Source: an uncultured Alphaproteobacteria bacterium
GTDB lineage: Bacteria; Pseudomonadota; Alphaproteobacteria; RF32; CAG-239
Reading direction: 5' to 3'
DNA: 15,340 nucleotides
NCBI GenBank assembly: GCA_934254585.1
Contig: CAKQLF010000015.1
Coordinates: 1 to 15,340 of the forward strand
In this document: piece after piece, positions 15,138 to 15,340 of the stretch
Layout: each line of letters opens with the position of its first letter
Position numbering within the stretch: position 1 is the stretch's first letter
The notes under the pieces: generated by a model
Database searches by the model: none
What the model saw: the letters and a program-made list of their open reading frames with translations, nothing else
Told to the model about the DNA's origin: nothing
Position numbers and translations under genes: made by a program

Positions 15138-15340
15138 CAGCGTCCACCAGTCCGAAGGCTGCCGAAAGGCAGTTTTTTTTTGTTTTAAAAGTTGATTCAA
15201 ATAGTGGATTCAGTTAAAGAGAAATAAGAGGCTCGAACTCCCTCGGGAGTTCGTTTGCATTCCAAATAAATTGCTGCGCTCAAAACCAGTTTGGCTAGCA
15301 ATTTATGAATGCTGCACCTTTCGTTGAAAAATATCCATTA
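15138..15340 (+). repeat. Tandem repeat unit 2, cut by the window edge
   Basis: It repeats unit 1 almost base for base from the tRNA tail CAGCGTCCACCA (15138-15149) to the last base of the window. Differences are nine T instead of ten after the terminator, a paired C-to-T and G-to-A change in the small palindrome (15192 and 15200), a 24-nt insertion (15208-15231), and one A-to-C change at about 15263. With the insertion its period would be about 234 nt. Whether a third unit follows is not visible. Confidence 0.9.
15159..15181 (+). terminator. Copy of the tRNA-Val terminator in unit 2
   Basis: The same CTGCC-GAAA-GGCAG hairpin is followed by nine T. It would catch read-through past the first terminator. 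A transcript between the two would end about 230 nt beyond the tRNA 3' end. Confidence 0.75.

Noticed and set aside
14927..15149. Integrated element flanked by att sites (12-nt tRNA-tail direct repeats)
   Set aside because: The 199 nt between the tails contain no integrase or cargo, and the identity continues through the whole unit. This is tandem duplication rather than a simple att-flanked insertion, although an ancient integration event cannot be excluded.
14939..15340. CRISPR array or insertion sequence in the repeats
   Set aside because: There are only two long units with no short repeat-spacer periodicity. There is no transposase frame and no terminal inverted repeats bounding a mobile element.

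Overview
The window looks like chromosomal DNA of an AT-rich Gram-negative bacterium, most likely an alphaproteobacterium. Two blocks point that way. The first is a nuoL-nuoM-nuoN-birA-RNase J order, which in many alphaproteobacteria ends the complex I operon. The second is an acyltransferase-waaA-lpxK lipid A cluster. AT-richness, reduced respiratory genes and an unusual intergenic repeat fit an uncultured host-associated or anaerobic lineage, but that is inference.

Layout. (1) At 1-180 a leftward tRNA-Lys(UUU) has its own promoter and terminator. (2) At 287-7536 a rightward operon holds a small unknown soluble protein, three antiporter-like membrane proteins in the order nuoL, nuoM, nuoN, a short biotin protein ligase and RNase J. 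It ends at a strong bidirectional hairpin (7561-7601). (3) At 7601-8933 a leftward single gene encodes an unrecognised 418-residue protein with a poly-Asp tract. It has its own near-consensus promoter. (4) At 8935-11953 a leftward lipid A operon encodes a DUF374 acyltransferase, Kdo transferase (waaA) and lipid A 4'-kinase (lpxK). (5) At 12054-13226 lies a rightward FAD/NAD(P)/Fe-S oxidoreductase resembling the N-terminal half of dihydropyrimidine dehydrogenase, PreT or GltD. (6) At 13223-14614 a leftward MATE exporter ends tail-to-tail with it. (7) At 14725-15340 a rightward tRNA-Val(UAC) is followed by a terminator and a tandem repeat that continues past the window edge.

Two things stand out. 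First, the NuoL/M/N-like proteins are full length and in order. By eye, however, they have lost almost all of the buried Glu and Lys residues that define proton channels in complex I antiporter-like subunits, and no nuoA-K genes precede them here. Second, the DNA after tRNA-Val is a tandem repeat in which each unit starts with the last 12 nt of the tRNA plus its terminator. Each unit also carries a hairpin arm complementary to the T-arm of the same tRNA (13 nt in unit 1, 16 nt in unit 2). The few differences between copies preserve predicted pairing. The arrangement recalls the rtT repeats behind tyrT in E. coli but has an unrelated sequence, and it is the best candidate here for something undescribed.
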